This document shows, one piece after another, positions 17,077 through 25,967 of a stretch of 64,000 bases of DNA. Position numbers and translations under genes: made by a program. The stretch comes from Paenibacillus sp. FSL R5-0341. GTDB taxonomy: Bacteria; Bacillota; Bacilli; Paenibacillales; Paenibacillaceae. Within the stretch, counting starts at the first letter, position 1; each line of letters opens with the position of its first letter. A model generated the notes under the pieces. It made no database searches, had not been told where the DNA came from, and saw only the letters and a list, made by a program, of their open reading frames with translations. The stretch covers positions 3,162,001 to 3,226,000 of the forward strand of contig NZ_CP150241.1 in the NCBI RefSeq assembly GCF_037975235.1. Direction: 5' to 3'.

Positions 17077-18834
17077 TTGATCAAGATCCCTGCTAAATCA
17101 TGGTTTAACAGTATATTTGCACGCTTAATCATCACCTATCTCGTATTTGTGCTTCCCCTTATTCTTCTTGGCGTGTATCTATATCACTGGAGTTATGATA
17201 ATGCAAGCCAGGAAATATCCTTGTCAACGGAGAGACGATTGAACCAATATGTCGTGGAATTGAACAGGGAGCTGGAATGGATGGAGTTACAGCAGTTTGA
17301 TATCGTCGAGGATCGTAAACTGAATCGTCTGGCTATTCTCTGGGAGATGATGGATCAGGTTGAGCGTCGTGATACGTTGAATTATTTATCGGAACGCCTC
17401 GCTACGTTCAAAAACAGCACGGCTTACATCAAGAACGTTCATGTACATATCCCTACAGTCGACAAAAGTATATCCGCTACACAAGGCATCGACGATTTCG
17501 ATAAAAGTTCGTATCTGTACTTCAGTTCAGGCACAGAAGGAAAAGGTACACGATTCACTGTGAAAGAGGACACCCTGAACTTGAGTGCAGTCCGGTTGAC
17601 AGGCAAGAGAGAAGAAGCGCCGCTTTTTGTCATTCAAGTGGAACTGGATACCGAGCATTTTCAAAATGAACTCACGCGGCTTAATTTGTACCCGGAGAGT
17701 TCAACTTTTCTGATGGAGGACAAAACGGGACATGCCATCACAGATAAGCAAGAAAGTAGTGTTATTCTGGCGAATTACCGTGAGCACAGTGTAAAAGGTA
17801 CACTTGATGGTTTTCGGATGAAAGTGGGGGACACCATGTATCATGTGAGTCAGTTGCATATGGACTCGCTGGGAATATCCGTAGCTACATATTTGCCTGA
17901 AGAAATTGTAACCAGACCACTTAGCAAGTTCTATCATTGGGCTTGGTTATTTGCCATTACATCATTTGTTGCGATCACGGCTTATCTCTATTCAAGCTAC
18001 AAGCTGATCCACATTCCATTGTTATTGTTGGTGAAAAGGTTCAAAAAAATGGAGGGAGGCGTACTTGATGTTCCCATCGCGCACAATCGAAAGGACGAGT
18101 TTGGCTTCCTCTACACCCGGTTCAATCAGATGATTGAAAATCTTCAATCTCTGATCGATCGAGATTTCAAAAAAACAATGATGATGCAACGGGCCGAGTT
18201 GAAACAGCTACAATCCCAGATTAATCCTCATTTTCTGTACAATAGCTTCTTTATTCTAAATTCGCTTGCAAGAACAGGCGAAACAGAACGTATTGAGCAA
18301 TTCACTAACATGCTTGGTGAGTATTTCAGGTTCATTACCCGGAATGAAACAGATCATGTCCAGTTGAAAGAGGAAGTGGAGCATTCACGAATCTATACGG
18401 ATATCCAACAGTTGCGATTTTCCAGACGAATCAAGGTCGATTTCGGGACACTACCTGCTAATATGGAACATATTCACGTTCCGAGGCTCATCATTCAACC
18501 CATTATTGAGAACGCCTATGAACACAGCCTGGAAAAGAATACGGATTCCGGTCTTCTACTCATCCGATTCAATCTTGAAGGTTCGCATGCCGAGATCACG
18601 GTGGAGGACAACGGGAATGAGTTAGAGGAAGGACACATCCATGTTCTCCAACAACGTATGCATAAAGACGGAGGTACAGAAGAAATGACTGGCTTAATGA
18701 ATATACACCGACGTCTGGTCCTGACGTATGGAGAAGGAAGTGGCCTTTTCCTATCCAGAAGTGAACTGCAGGGATTAAAAGTCACAATTCGAATCCAGTG
18801 GAAAGAGGGAGAAAACGAATGTATCGACTTTTAA
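17077..18834 (+). CDS. YesM/LytS-type sensor histidine kinase
   Basis: 585 residues with a TTG start supported by GGAGGT six bases upstream. The ATG at 17072 is followed at once by a stop. Membrane helix 1 is at about residues 15-36, an extracellular dCache-like sensor at about 40-285, helix 2 at about 288-306, and a HAMP segment follows. The His_kinase domain has the phospho-accepting H385 in QINPHFLYNS, and the ATPase N-box is IIQPIIENAYEHS. It autophosphorylates on sensing an extracellular sugar and passes phosphate to the regulator downstream, whose start overlaps this gene's end by 16 bases. The binding-protein gene lies 62 bases upstream. Confidence 0.93.
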   Translation: MIKIPAKSWFNSIFARLIITYLVFVLPLILLGVYLYHWSYDNASQEISLSTERRLNQYVVELNRELEWMELQQFDIVEDRKLNRLAILWEMMDQVERRDTLNYLSERLATFKNSTAYIKNVHVHIPTVDKSISATQGIDDFDKSSYLYFSSGTEGKGTRFTVKEDTLNLSAVRLTGKREEAPLFVIQVELDTEHFQNELTRLNLYPESSTFLMEDKTGHAITDKQESSVILANYREHSVKGTLDGFRMKVGDTMYHVSQLHMDSLGISVATYLPEEIVTRPLSKFYHWAWLFAITSFVAITAYLYSSYKLIHIPLLLLVKRFKKMEGGVLDVPIAHNRKDEFGFLYTRFNQMIENLQSLIDRDFKKTMMMQRAELKQLQSQINPHFLYNSFFILNSLARTGETERIEQFTNMLGEYFRFITRNETDHVQLKEEVEHSRIYTDIQQLRFSRRIKVDFGTLPANMEHIHVPRLIIQPIIENAYEHSLEKNTDSGLLLIRFNLEGSHAEITVEDNGNELEEGHIHVLQQRMHKDGGTEEMTGLMNIHRRLVLTYGEGSGLFLSRSELQGLKVTIRIQWKEGENECIDF

Positions 18835-20444
18835 TTGTAGATGACGAGGAAATTATTACGGACAGTCTTTATGAAACGTTTGCCAGACATATGCCTGACC
18901 GGCTTGACGTATGCAAGGCCTATTCCGCGGCGGAAGCTTTGTCCTGGATGCGTAGATCAAGAATCGATATCGTGTTAACGGACATCCGCATGCCGGGGAT
19001 GAGTGGCCTGGAACTGACCGAGCAGATTCAAGCTAGTTGGCCGAACTGTCGCGTCATTTTCCTGACAGGACATAGCGATTTTGATTATGCTTATCGAGCT
19101 TTTCAGATGTCCAATGTGCGTTATTTGCTCAAAACGGAAGGCTATGACAAGGTACTGTCTGTTGTCGAAAATGTGATGGAAGAGATCCGGCAGAGTCACA
19201 GTATGCTTGAATTATTGGAACGATCCCGTGAAGTAAACTCCCAGCTTGCAGTGATTCAGCAAGAGGAATATTTGCGGAAGCTACTTCAGGATTGTACTAC
19301 AATCATATCTAATCCGCTTGTAATGCAAGATGAATTCACGAAACGAAATATTCCCTTGCAGGTGAACTCGCCAGTGTATCTCATACTGGGCCGGTTTAAC
19401 ACCCCACCAGAAACAGGATCGGAGCTCACACAACTCCAGGAATCTGTGCGCATTATCGGCTCTTCGCTAATGCATGAGCGTACAGTGTACGTCAGTGTAA
19501 CGGATCATCATGGGGATACGATCTGGCTGCTTCAGCCGAAGCAGGAGCAAGAGATGGCGAATGATAAACTTGTGCGATTTCTGGAGGGGACATTGGAACT
19601 GGTACAGGAAGCTTGCATGGTATCCCTTGGCGTATCCATTGCTTTTTCATTAAGTGGGCGAAGCTGCGACTGGTTCGAGTTAACTAAACAATATGAACGG
19701 CTGAGATTGCTCCAGTGGATGAAAATTGGAGACGGTGTATCCATGGTACTCACCGATCTTCGCAATGATTTTTCGGCTGGTGTACCCAAAGAAGCGATGC
19801 GGCTCTCAAGCCGAATCGAGATTATGTCGGGCTATTTGGAAACGGGGCGAATCCAACCATTTTACGATAGTTTTGAGGAGCTTGCTGGAGAACTGTTGCA
19901 ACAGGAGATTACGATGGAACGCGCTATGGAGACATATTACCATCTGGCATTGTTGTTGCATTCGACAATCAATCGATGGGGGCTCCAAGATAAAATACCA
20001 GATCAGCGAAGTTTGCTTCATTTGGGAGAGTATACCTGTATGAAAGATGCTGTACAATATCTCTATCTTGTTGCCGACGAACTAGTTCGATTCAAGAGAT
20101 CCAATGAACAAGAACGCGCCAACATCGTGATTCATTCCTTGTGCAGTTACGTGAAGGAGAACCTTGAGAAAGATCTTTCTCTGGTGAGACTGGCTGAACT
20201 TCATCATTTTAACCCATCCTATCTGTCACGATTCTTTAAGCAGGAAATGGGAATCAACGTGTCGGAGTTTATTGATGACTGCCGAATACGGAGAGCCAAA
20301 GAATTGCTTCAGAATACGAATCTCATGGTGCGTGAGGTTGCACTTCAAGTGGGGTACGAGGCTGCGCATTCATTTACTCGACTTTTCAAGAAACTCACGG
20401 GAATGACCCCGCAGGAATACCGAGAATCTCTTCTGGTACGCTAG
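18819..20444 (+). CDS. YesN-type response regulator with AraC DNA-binding domain
   Basis: 541 residues. The receiver domain at 1-120 has the acidic pair D8/D9, the phospho-acceptor D55 in IVLTDIRMPG, and the conserved Lys in RYLLKTEGY. A long middle region of unknown fold precedes an AraC-type double helix-turn-helix at the C-terminus (LVRLAELHHFNPSYLSRFF ... VREVALQVGYEAAHSFTRLF, ending GMTPQEYR). The ATG at 18819 is preferred over GTG 18798 because GAGGGAG lies seven bases upstream. It overlaps the kinase gene by 16 bases, showing coupled translation. Likely targets are the GH43 pair and binding-protein genes, which is inference. A strong terminator follows. Confidence 0.93.
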   Translation: MYRLLIVDDEEIITDSLYETFARHMPDRLDVCKAYSAAEALSWMRRSRIDIVLTDIRMPGMSGLELTEQIQASWPNCRVIFLTGHSDFDYAYRAFQMSNVRYLLKTEGYDKVLSVVENVMEEIRQSHSMLELLERSREVNSQLAVIQQEEYLRKLLQDCTTIISNPLVMQDEFTKRNIPLQVNSPVYLILGRFNTPPETGSELTQLQESVRIIGSSLMHERTVYVSVTDHHGDTIWLLQPKQEQEMANDKLVRFLEGTLELVQEACMVSLGVSIAFSLSGRSCDWFELTKQYERLRLLQWMKIGDGVSMVLTDLRNDFSAGVPKEAMRLSSRIEIMSGYLETGRIQPFYDSFEELAGELLQQEITMERAMETYYHLALLLHSTINRWGLQDKIPDQRSLLHLGEYTCMKDAVQYLYLVADELVRFKRSNEQERANIVIHSLCSYVKENLEKDLSLVRLAELHHFNPSYLSRFFKQEMGINVSEFIDDCRIRRAKELLQNTNLMVREVALQVGYEAAHSFTRLFKKLTGMTPQEYRESLLVR

Positions 20445-20493
20445 ATATGAATCATTCCGAAAGGGCATAAACCACAGTCAATTCAGACAATGC

Positions 20494-20529
20494 AAAAACC
20501 GCAGGGAGAACAAATCCTGCGGTTTTTTT
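20494..20529. terminator. Hairpin terminator between convergent genes
   Basis: Stem AAAAACCGCAGG / CCTGCGGTTTTT with a 10-nt loop and a run of Ts. It serves the YesN gene and possibly the minus-strand regulator gene. Confidence 0.85.
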
Positions 20530-20546
20530 GAGTCGGAAAACCGATC

Positions 20547-21314
20547 TTAAGCGGAGTGGATTTTTTGACGTCTATAGGCATTTGGACTTGAGCCAGCATA
20601 CGTTTTGAACTTTTTATAAAACCAATCGATGTCTTTATAGCCTACTTCTACAGCAATCTCATATATTCGCAGATTGGTGGATGACAGAAGCTGCTGGGCT
20701 TTTTCCATACGTTGCTCGAGCATGTAATCATTGAAAGACATCTTTTCTTCCAGCTTGAACTTCTGTCCAAGGTACGCGCAGTTAAAATGAAGCATGTCAG
20801 AGATCTTCTTCAGCGTGATTTCATCACCCAGATGCTCCCGAACATAGTCTTTGACAATACGAATGACATGGCTTGAATGCATGGGCTTGCCATTCAGTTG
20901 AACGGGCGTTTTGAAGAACGAAGACGTTTTGTGTGCCGGGTCGGTTTCAAGGTGGGATCGAAGTCCATGCAGACTGTTAAGTAAAGAAGAGGGACTAACA
21001 GGATACGGGAGATAATCATTTACCTGATACGTCAGGGCTTTGCGTACGAACCTGAAGTGATCTCTCCCACCCATAAGGAGGATAGGTATCTGACTTTTTT
21101 TTCGAATGTCGTTGCATAACCAGAGCCCTGCGGTATCAAACCTCTCTGTATGTACCATAACAAGGGAAAAGTCTCGTTCTGACAATGCGGTCAAAGCCTC
21201 GGGCGATGAGAACACACAATTTGCGATAGTATATTGAGCTTTGCTCCGTAGCAACATCTGTTGCAACTCTCCGCACAAACGACGGCTGAAATCCACAAGT
21301 AAAATATCATACAT
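20547..21314 (-). CDS. AraC-type regulator with degenerate response-regulator receiver domain
   Basis: 255 residues from the ATG at 21314, where GAAGGTGAGG lies nine bases upstream. The first ~110 residues fold like a receiver (MYDILLVDFSRR), but the acidic pair is VDF instead of VDD. The phospho-acceptor position 55 is His in LVMVHTERFD, and the conserved Lys is Tyr in DYLPYPVS. The protein probably cannot be phosphorylated in the normal way. The C-terminus is a standard AraC double helix-turn-helix (ITLKKISDMLHFNCAYLGQKF ... RIYEIAVEVGYKDIDWFYKKF). No kinase is adjacent. It is divergent from the 21.6-36.3 kb operon and is the obvious candidate regulator of it. Confidence 0.88.
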   Translation of the reverse strand: MYDILLVDFSRRLCGELQQMLLRSKAQYTIANCVFSSPEALTALSERDFSLVMVHTERFDTAGLWLCNDIRKKSQIPILLMGGRDHFRFVRKALTYQVNDYLPYPVSPSSLLNSLHGLRSHLETDPAHKTSSFFKTPVQLNGKPMHSSHVIRIVKDYVREHLGDEITLKKISDMLHFNCAYLGQKFKLEEKMSFNDYMLEQRMEKAQQLLSSTNLRIYEIAVEVGYKDIDWFYKKFKTYAGSSPNAYRRQKIHSA

Positions 21315-21409
21315 GAAGAAATACCTCACCTTCTGCTGAATTGTAATGCGCGAGATTAACTGAAATTTTGACTTAATTTCATTATGGTAATAAAAGAAAG
21401 CGCATACAA

Positions 21410-21476
21410 TGTGCATATTTTTGTAGACAGTGCATTTCTTTACCAATTAAAACCTATAATGCACTTTGCTTGCACA
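21410..21476. promoter_or_regulatory. Four TGCA-core boxes in nested inverted arrangement
   Basis: TGTGCAT (21410-21416), AGTGCAT (21429-21435), ATGCACT (21459-21465) and TTGCACA (21470-21476) form two nested inverted pairs. They lie between the degenerate-receiver AraC gene and the long sugar operon, so they may be binding half-sites for that regulator. Confidence 0.4.
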
Positions 21477-21528
21477 AAATTACGAGAATCAATATTCACT
21501 CCGGGTAAACATCTGTATTCCGGCAGGT

Positions 21529-21543
21529 TGTTTGCGCTTTCAT
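21529..21543 (-). promoter_or_regulatory. Match to the CcpA cre consensus
   Basis: On the minus strand ATGAAAGCGCAAACA fits WTGNAANCGNWNNCW at all 15 positions. It lies 46 bases before the first gene of the long operon, placed for catabolite repression by CcpA. Confidence 0.55.
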
Positions 21544-21589
21544 TTGAACGATACACTGTGAGAGCAAAAGACAATCAGGGGGGAAGACG

Positions 21590-22945
21590 ATGAGAAAAAA
21601 CAAGTTCATGCTACTGAGCCTGGTATTTGCGGTCTTGTTGGTGATTGCTGCATGCAGTTCTGCACCTACCGCTCAACCTGAGCCGGAAAAGACAACACCA
21701 CAGGAGGAACAAAAACCCACGGAAACTGAACCAAAGAATGAAAACTCTACGCCAGAAATGGATTTTGACATGGGCGGCAGAACGATCAAAGTGGTTGCTT
21801 GGTGGGACATGGAAATACAGGGGAACAACCCGGACAACATTCAACGCCTTGAGAATCTCGAAGCGCTGAAGAAAAAACACAACTTTAATATTGAATACGT
21901 TTCCATCGATTTTGGTGAATATCAGGAAAAGGTGGTTGCTTCCCTGATGGCCGGTGAACCGCTTGGCGATCTGGTGAGATTGGGCAAAAACTATGCGATT
22001 CCGGCATTGACCAAACAGGATCTGTTATGGCCGGTGGATGATTATATTAAAAACGACAAGGTATTCAACCAGAAAACAACCAAAGAATACATGCAGTATG
22101 AAGGAAAAGGTTACGGCTTTACCGAGGACCAGTCCTCGTTTATCAACGGAATTTTCTATAATCGCACGCTCATGCAAGAGCTCGGCTTGAAGCCACTTCA
22201 GGAGTATGTGGATGCCGATGAATGGAGCTGGGATACATTCATGAGTGTTGCAAAGCAAGCGAACAAGGATCGAAACAATGATGGCAAGCTGGACACTTGG
22301 GGACTCGCTCAAACGGGTTTGCTGGAACCTATTCTGTATTCCAATGAGGCTTCTCTGACCAAAGAAGATAAGCAGAACCTGGAAGATCCAAAAACGAAAG
22401 AAGCGTTGAACTTCCTGTCCAAACTGGCTACCGAGAAGGTCGGAAGAGCTTCTGAGGGCGGTGACTGGACAGAGCCATCCACGTTCTTCCGTCAAGGTAA
22501 CACCTTGATGTATTCAGGTGCCATGTACGAAGTCGAAGGTATTATGACGGATATGAAGGACTATGACATCGGTTTTGTACCGTTTCCAAAAGGTCCAAGT
22601 GCAACAGCGTATCACTCCGGTGAGTCACGTTACCAGGCTATAACGATTCCTAAAGCGGTAGAGAATCCGGAACAACTGATGTACATCTGGGAGAAAATTA
22701 ACGAGATCGATTCGATCTATGAGTATCCGGGGCAATCCACACTGGAGACACATCTGACCGATGAAGCAGATATCAACAACGCCAGAGAGGTCGCGGAAGG
22801 TATGCTGGTTCTAGACCATAACACATTCCCGTCCTTGCCTTTCTGGGACTTTGATGCAGAGCTCAAAGAAGGGGTATCCGTATCTACGTTGATCGAGAAA
22901 TACAAGGCTCCTTTCCAGGCTGCGATTGATGAGGTATACAAATAA
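21590..22945 (+). CDS. Sugar ABC transporter substrate-binding lipoprotein
   Basis: 451 residues. The signal peptide ends VIAAC (lipid Cys at about 22), followed by a Pro/Glu/Thr-rich linker to residue 60 that spaces the domain from the membrane. The body is a family-1 extracellular sugar-binding protein (WWDMEIQGNNPDN, DDYIKNDKVFNQ, FYNRTLMQELGLKPL). It is the first gene of the operon reaching 34358 and may be one of two binding proteins for the permease pairs downstream. AGGGGGGAAG precedes the ATG, and a cre match and the TGCA boxes lie upstream. Ligand unknown. Confidence 0.93.
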   Translation: MRKNKFMLLSLVFAVLLVIAACSSAPTAQPEPEKTTPQEEQKPTETEPKNENSTPEMDFDMGGRTIKVVAWWDMEIQGNNPDNIQRLENLEALKKKHNFNIEYVSIDFGEYQEKVVASLMAGEPLGDLVRLGKNYAIPALTKQDLLWPVDDYIKNDKVFNQKTTKEYMQYEGKGYGFTEDQSSFINGIFYNRTLMQELGLKPLQEYVDADEWSWDTFMSVAKQANKDRNNDGKLDTWGLAQTGLLEPILYSNEASLTKEDKQNLEDPKTKEALNFLSKLATEKVGRASEGGDWTEPSTFFRQGNTLMYSGAMYEVEGIMTDMKDYDIGFVPFPKGPSATAYHSGESRYQAITIPKAVENPEQLMYIWEKINEIDSIYEYPGQSTLETHLTDEADINNAREVAEGMLVLDHNTFPSLPFWDFDAELKEGVSVSTLIEKYKAPFQAAIDEVYK

Positions 22946-23050
22946 GCATCACGTTACACGGGCAGAACGCACCAGTGAAGGTGTGGTCTGTCCGGGTTAG
23001 TCAATCGTCCAGTTCTCGCAACACTTAGAGGAAAGGGGATACATTCAAAC

Positions 23051-25948
23051 ATGCGGTCACGTAAGAAAAAGGGACTAATCCTGGTGCTTGTCCTGGCCTT
23101 GGTGCTCTCCATATGGACACTATATCCATCGCGGGATCGTAATCCGGGAACGGTACATGCGCTTGAGGACTTTGAGGCGGTATCGGGGACCGAGGATTCA
23201 TTCAGTTATGAGCATTATCTGACTGCTCATGACAATACGGCCAAACCGGATGAAATTGTACGCATCGAAGGTGAATCTTATGTTCAGGCAGAGGATGGGG
23301 AATTTGAGGTTGTGCAAGGGTACGCCGGATTAGACGGAAGTGCCGTAATTACGCCGGAAACCGGAACCATTCGCTGGGATGTTCCCGTTCGAGTGAGCGG
23401 TTTGTACAACATTCGCATTCACTATTATCCCGTAGAAGGCAAAAGCTCCGGTATCGAACGCAGGCTTGAGCTTAACGGTAAGGTCCCGTTCAGAGGGGCC
23501 GATATTCTTCTGTTTGACAGGGTATGGGGGAATCGCGAGGATAACGTCCGACAGGACGATCGTGGCAATGATCTCAGACCAAGACAAGTGGAACAGCCCG
23601 AATGGCAGCTGACTTCCTTCAAGGACAGCGCAGGGTACTTCGAGGAACCGTTTCAGTTTTATTTTGACAAAGGGACTCAGCAATTATCGCTTACTTCATT
23701 AAGAGAGAGTATGGCAATTGATTATATCGAGTTGTACCAGGAAGATGAAGTGCCGTCCTATGCAGAGCTGGAGCAGACCTATGCCTCACTCGGCTTGAAA
23801 CAAGCCGCTCCTGTCATATTGAAAGTGCAGGGGGAGGAGGCTGTTAGCAAGTCATCTCCTACACTGGCACCGATCTCGGACCGATCAAGCCCTTCACTGG
23901 AGCCTTATAATGTATCAAAAATTCGGATGAACGCCATCGGGGGCATTAACTGGAAACTGCCGGGCGAATGGATTGAATGGGAAATTGACGTGCCTGAAGA
24001 CGGACTGTATCAACTGGCGCTTAAGGTGAAGCAGGATCAATTGCGTGGCATCTATGCCACCCGCAGTCTGACGATTAACGGCGAAGTTCCGTTTAAGGAA
24101 CTGAAACGCATTCGATTTAACTACAGCCCGGCTTGGCAAACTCAGGTGTTGGGTTCGGGAGAAGATCAGCCATATCAGTTTCATCTGGAAAAAGGAAAAC
24201 ATCGAATCCGAATGACGGTTACACTTGGCGACATCGCTCCGCTGCTGCGGACCGTGGAATCCAGCGTGCTGGAACTGAATGAGATGTATCGCAAAATATT
24301 AATGATCACCTCCAACAGTCCGGATCCACTACGGGATTACCAGCTGGAACAGCGTATTCCAGAGATGACGGAGGTGTTTGAACGACAAGCTGACACCTTG
24401 CGTTCCGTTGCAGATTACCTGGAAAAGGCCACAGGTGAGCAAAGTGACAAAGTGGCCGTACTTCACGCTATGGTGTTGCAGCTTGGAGATATGGCGGCCA
24501 GACCAGAGACGGTTCCCAAACGGCTGGATACGTTCAAAATTAACGTAGGCGGTCTCGGCACATGGATTCTATCGGTACGTGAACAGCCGATTACGTTGGA
24601 TTACCTTGTCGTATCTCCGCCGGGTGAATCACTGCCAAAAGCGGAAGCGAGCACCGTCCAGCAGGTGAAGCACGAACTGGGTGCATATGTTGCCTCGTAT
24701 ACCGAAGATTACGACAGTATTGGCAACGTGGAACAAAAGAAAGATGCCATCACCGTATGGATCACAACCGGACGAGATCAGGCCCAAGTACTGAAAGGTA
24801 TGATCGACGATTCATTTACCCCGGATACGGATGTGTCCGTGCAGTTACGTCTCGTTCCGCCTAATATTTTGCTGCCCGCAACACTCTCGGGGGAAGGACC
24901 GGATGTTGCCATGCAGATGGGCGAAGACATTCCGGTGAACTATGCGATGAGGAATGCTACAGCGGATCTGAGCCAGTTCCCCGATTTCGAGGAAATTTCG
25001 GGTAGGTTCCGTGAAAGCGGATTGACGCCTTACCGCTACAACGACGGGGTATATGCCCTTCCGGAGCAGCAACATTTTCCAATGCTCTTTTACCGCAAAG
25101 ATATTCTGAATGAACTGGGCCTCGAACCGCCGAAAACGTGGCAAGACGTATATAACGCCATCGCCGTGCTGCAGAAGCATAACATGGAGTTTTATCTGCC
25201 GATTGAAGATACGCTGAACAATGCCAACCTGGTTCCGAATTCAACCTTTGCGATGTTGTTATATCAGAATGACGGAACGTTCTACACCGAAGACCAGAAG
25301 AAAAGTGCACTGGATTCGGAGATTTCAATGGACGCGTTCAAACGCTGGACGCAATTTTATACCAATTACAAGTTTCCGCTCAAAGCCGACTTTCCGAACC
25401 GCTTCCGTACCGGGGAAATGCCGATCGGGATTGCTGATTACACCACGTATAACATGCTGACGGTTATGGCTCCGGAAATCCGCAATCTCTGGGACTTTAC
25501 GATTGTTCCGGGTACACAGCTTCCGGATGGCTCCATACGGCATGAAGTGGCCAGCGCTACGAGTGCGGTGATGATGCTCGAAAATGCCGACAACAAGGAA
25601 GCGGCGTGGAAGTTCATGAAGTGGTGGACGGATGAGCAGACCCAGATTGAATACGGTAGAGAAATGGAAGGTCTTATGGGAGCGGCTGCCCGTTACCCGA
25701 CGGCCAATATCGAAGCCTTGAAGCAATTGCCTTGGCCTGTGAAGGATTATCAAAATCTGGAGAAACAATGGGAATGGGTGCAGGGAATCCCGCAGCTTCC
25801 GGGAGGTTATTTCACGGGACGACATCTGGACAACGCCTTCCGCAAGGTGGTCAATGCAAATGAAAATCCGCGTGAAGCCTTATCGGACTATGTGTTGTAC
25901 ATTGATGATGAAATTGAGTTAAAACGTAAGGAATTTAATCTGAAATAG
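23051..25948 (+). CDS. Large binding protein: carbohydrate-binding-like modules fused to an ABC solute-binding domain
   Basis: 965 residues. A hydrophobic N-terminus (residues 8-24, no lipobox Cys) acts as signal or membrane anchor. Two beta-rich modules that look like CBM6/35-type domains follow at about 70-230 (VRIEGESYVQAEDGEFEVV ... LNGKVPFRG) and 255-400 (LTINGEVPFKE). A helical linker spans about 400-490. A complete family-1 solute-binding domain fills about 565-965 (TVWITTGRDQAQVLKGMID ... FYRKDILNELGLEPPKTWQDV). Ordinary sugar-binding proteins are about half this length. It lies 105 bases after a lipoprotein binding protein and 19 bases before the permeases, so it may deliver a polysaccharide-derived ligand while also holding the polymer. 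Module family names are by appearance only. Confidence 0.85.
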   Translation: MRSRKKKGLILVLVLALVLSIWTLYPSRDRNPGTVHALEDFEAVSGTEDSFSYEHYLTAHDNTAKPDEIVRIEGESYVQAEDGEFEVVQGYAGLDGSAVITPETGTIRWDVPVRVSGLYNIRIHYYPVEGKSSGIERRLELNGKVPFRGADILLFDRVWGNREDNVRQDDRGNDLRPRQVEQPEWQLTSFKDSAGYFEEPFQFYFDKGTQQLSLTSLRESMAIDYIELYQEDEVPSYAELEQTYASLGLKQAAPVILKVQGEEAVSKSSPTLAPISDRSSPSLEPYNVSKIRMNAIGGINWKLPGEWIEWEIDVPEDGLYQLALKVKQDQLRGIYATRSLTINGEVPFKELKRIRFNYSPAWQTQVLGSGEDQPYQFHLEKGKHRIRMTVTLGDIAPLLRTVESSVLELNEMYRKILMITSNSPDPLRDYQLEQRIPEMTEVFERQADTLRSVADYLEKATGEQSDKVAVLHAMVLQLGDMAARPETVPKRLDTFKINVGGLGTWILSVREQPITLDYLVVSPPGESLPKAEASTVQQVKHELGAYVASYTEDYDSIGNVEQKKDAITVWITTGRDQAQVLKGMIDDSFTPDTDVSVQLRLVPPNILLPATLSGEGPDVAMQMGEDIPVNYAMRNATADLSQFPDFEEISGRFRESGLTPYRYNDGVYALPEQQHFPMLFYRKDILNELGLEPPKTWQDVYNAIAVLQKHNMEFYLPIEDTLNNANLVPNSTFAMLLYQNDGTFYTEDQKKSALDSEISMDAFKRWTQFYTNYKFPLKADFPNRFRTGEMPIGIADYTTYNMLTVMAPEIRNLWDFTIVPGTQLPDGSIRHEVASATSAVMMLENADNKEAAWKFMKWWTDEQTQIEYGREMEGLMGAAARYPTANIEALKQLPWPVKDYQNLEKQWEWVQGIPQLPGGYFTGRHLDNAFRKVVNANENPREALSDYVLYIDDEIELKRKEFNLK

Positions 25949-25967
25949 AGGAAAGGGAGGGTAACGG

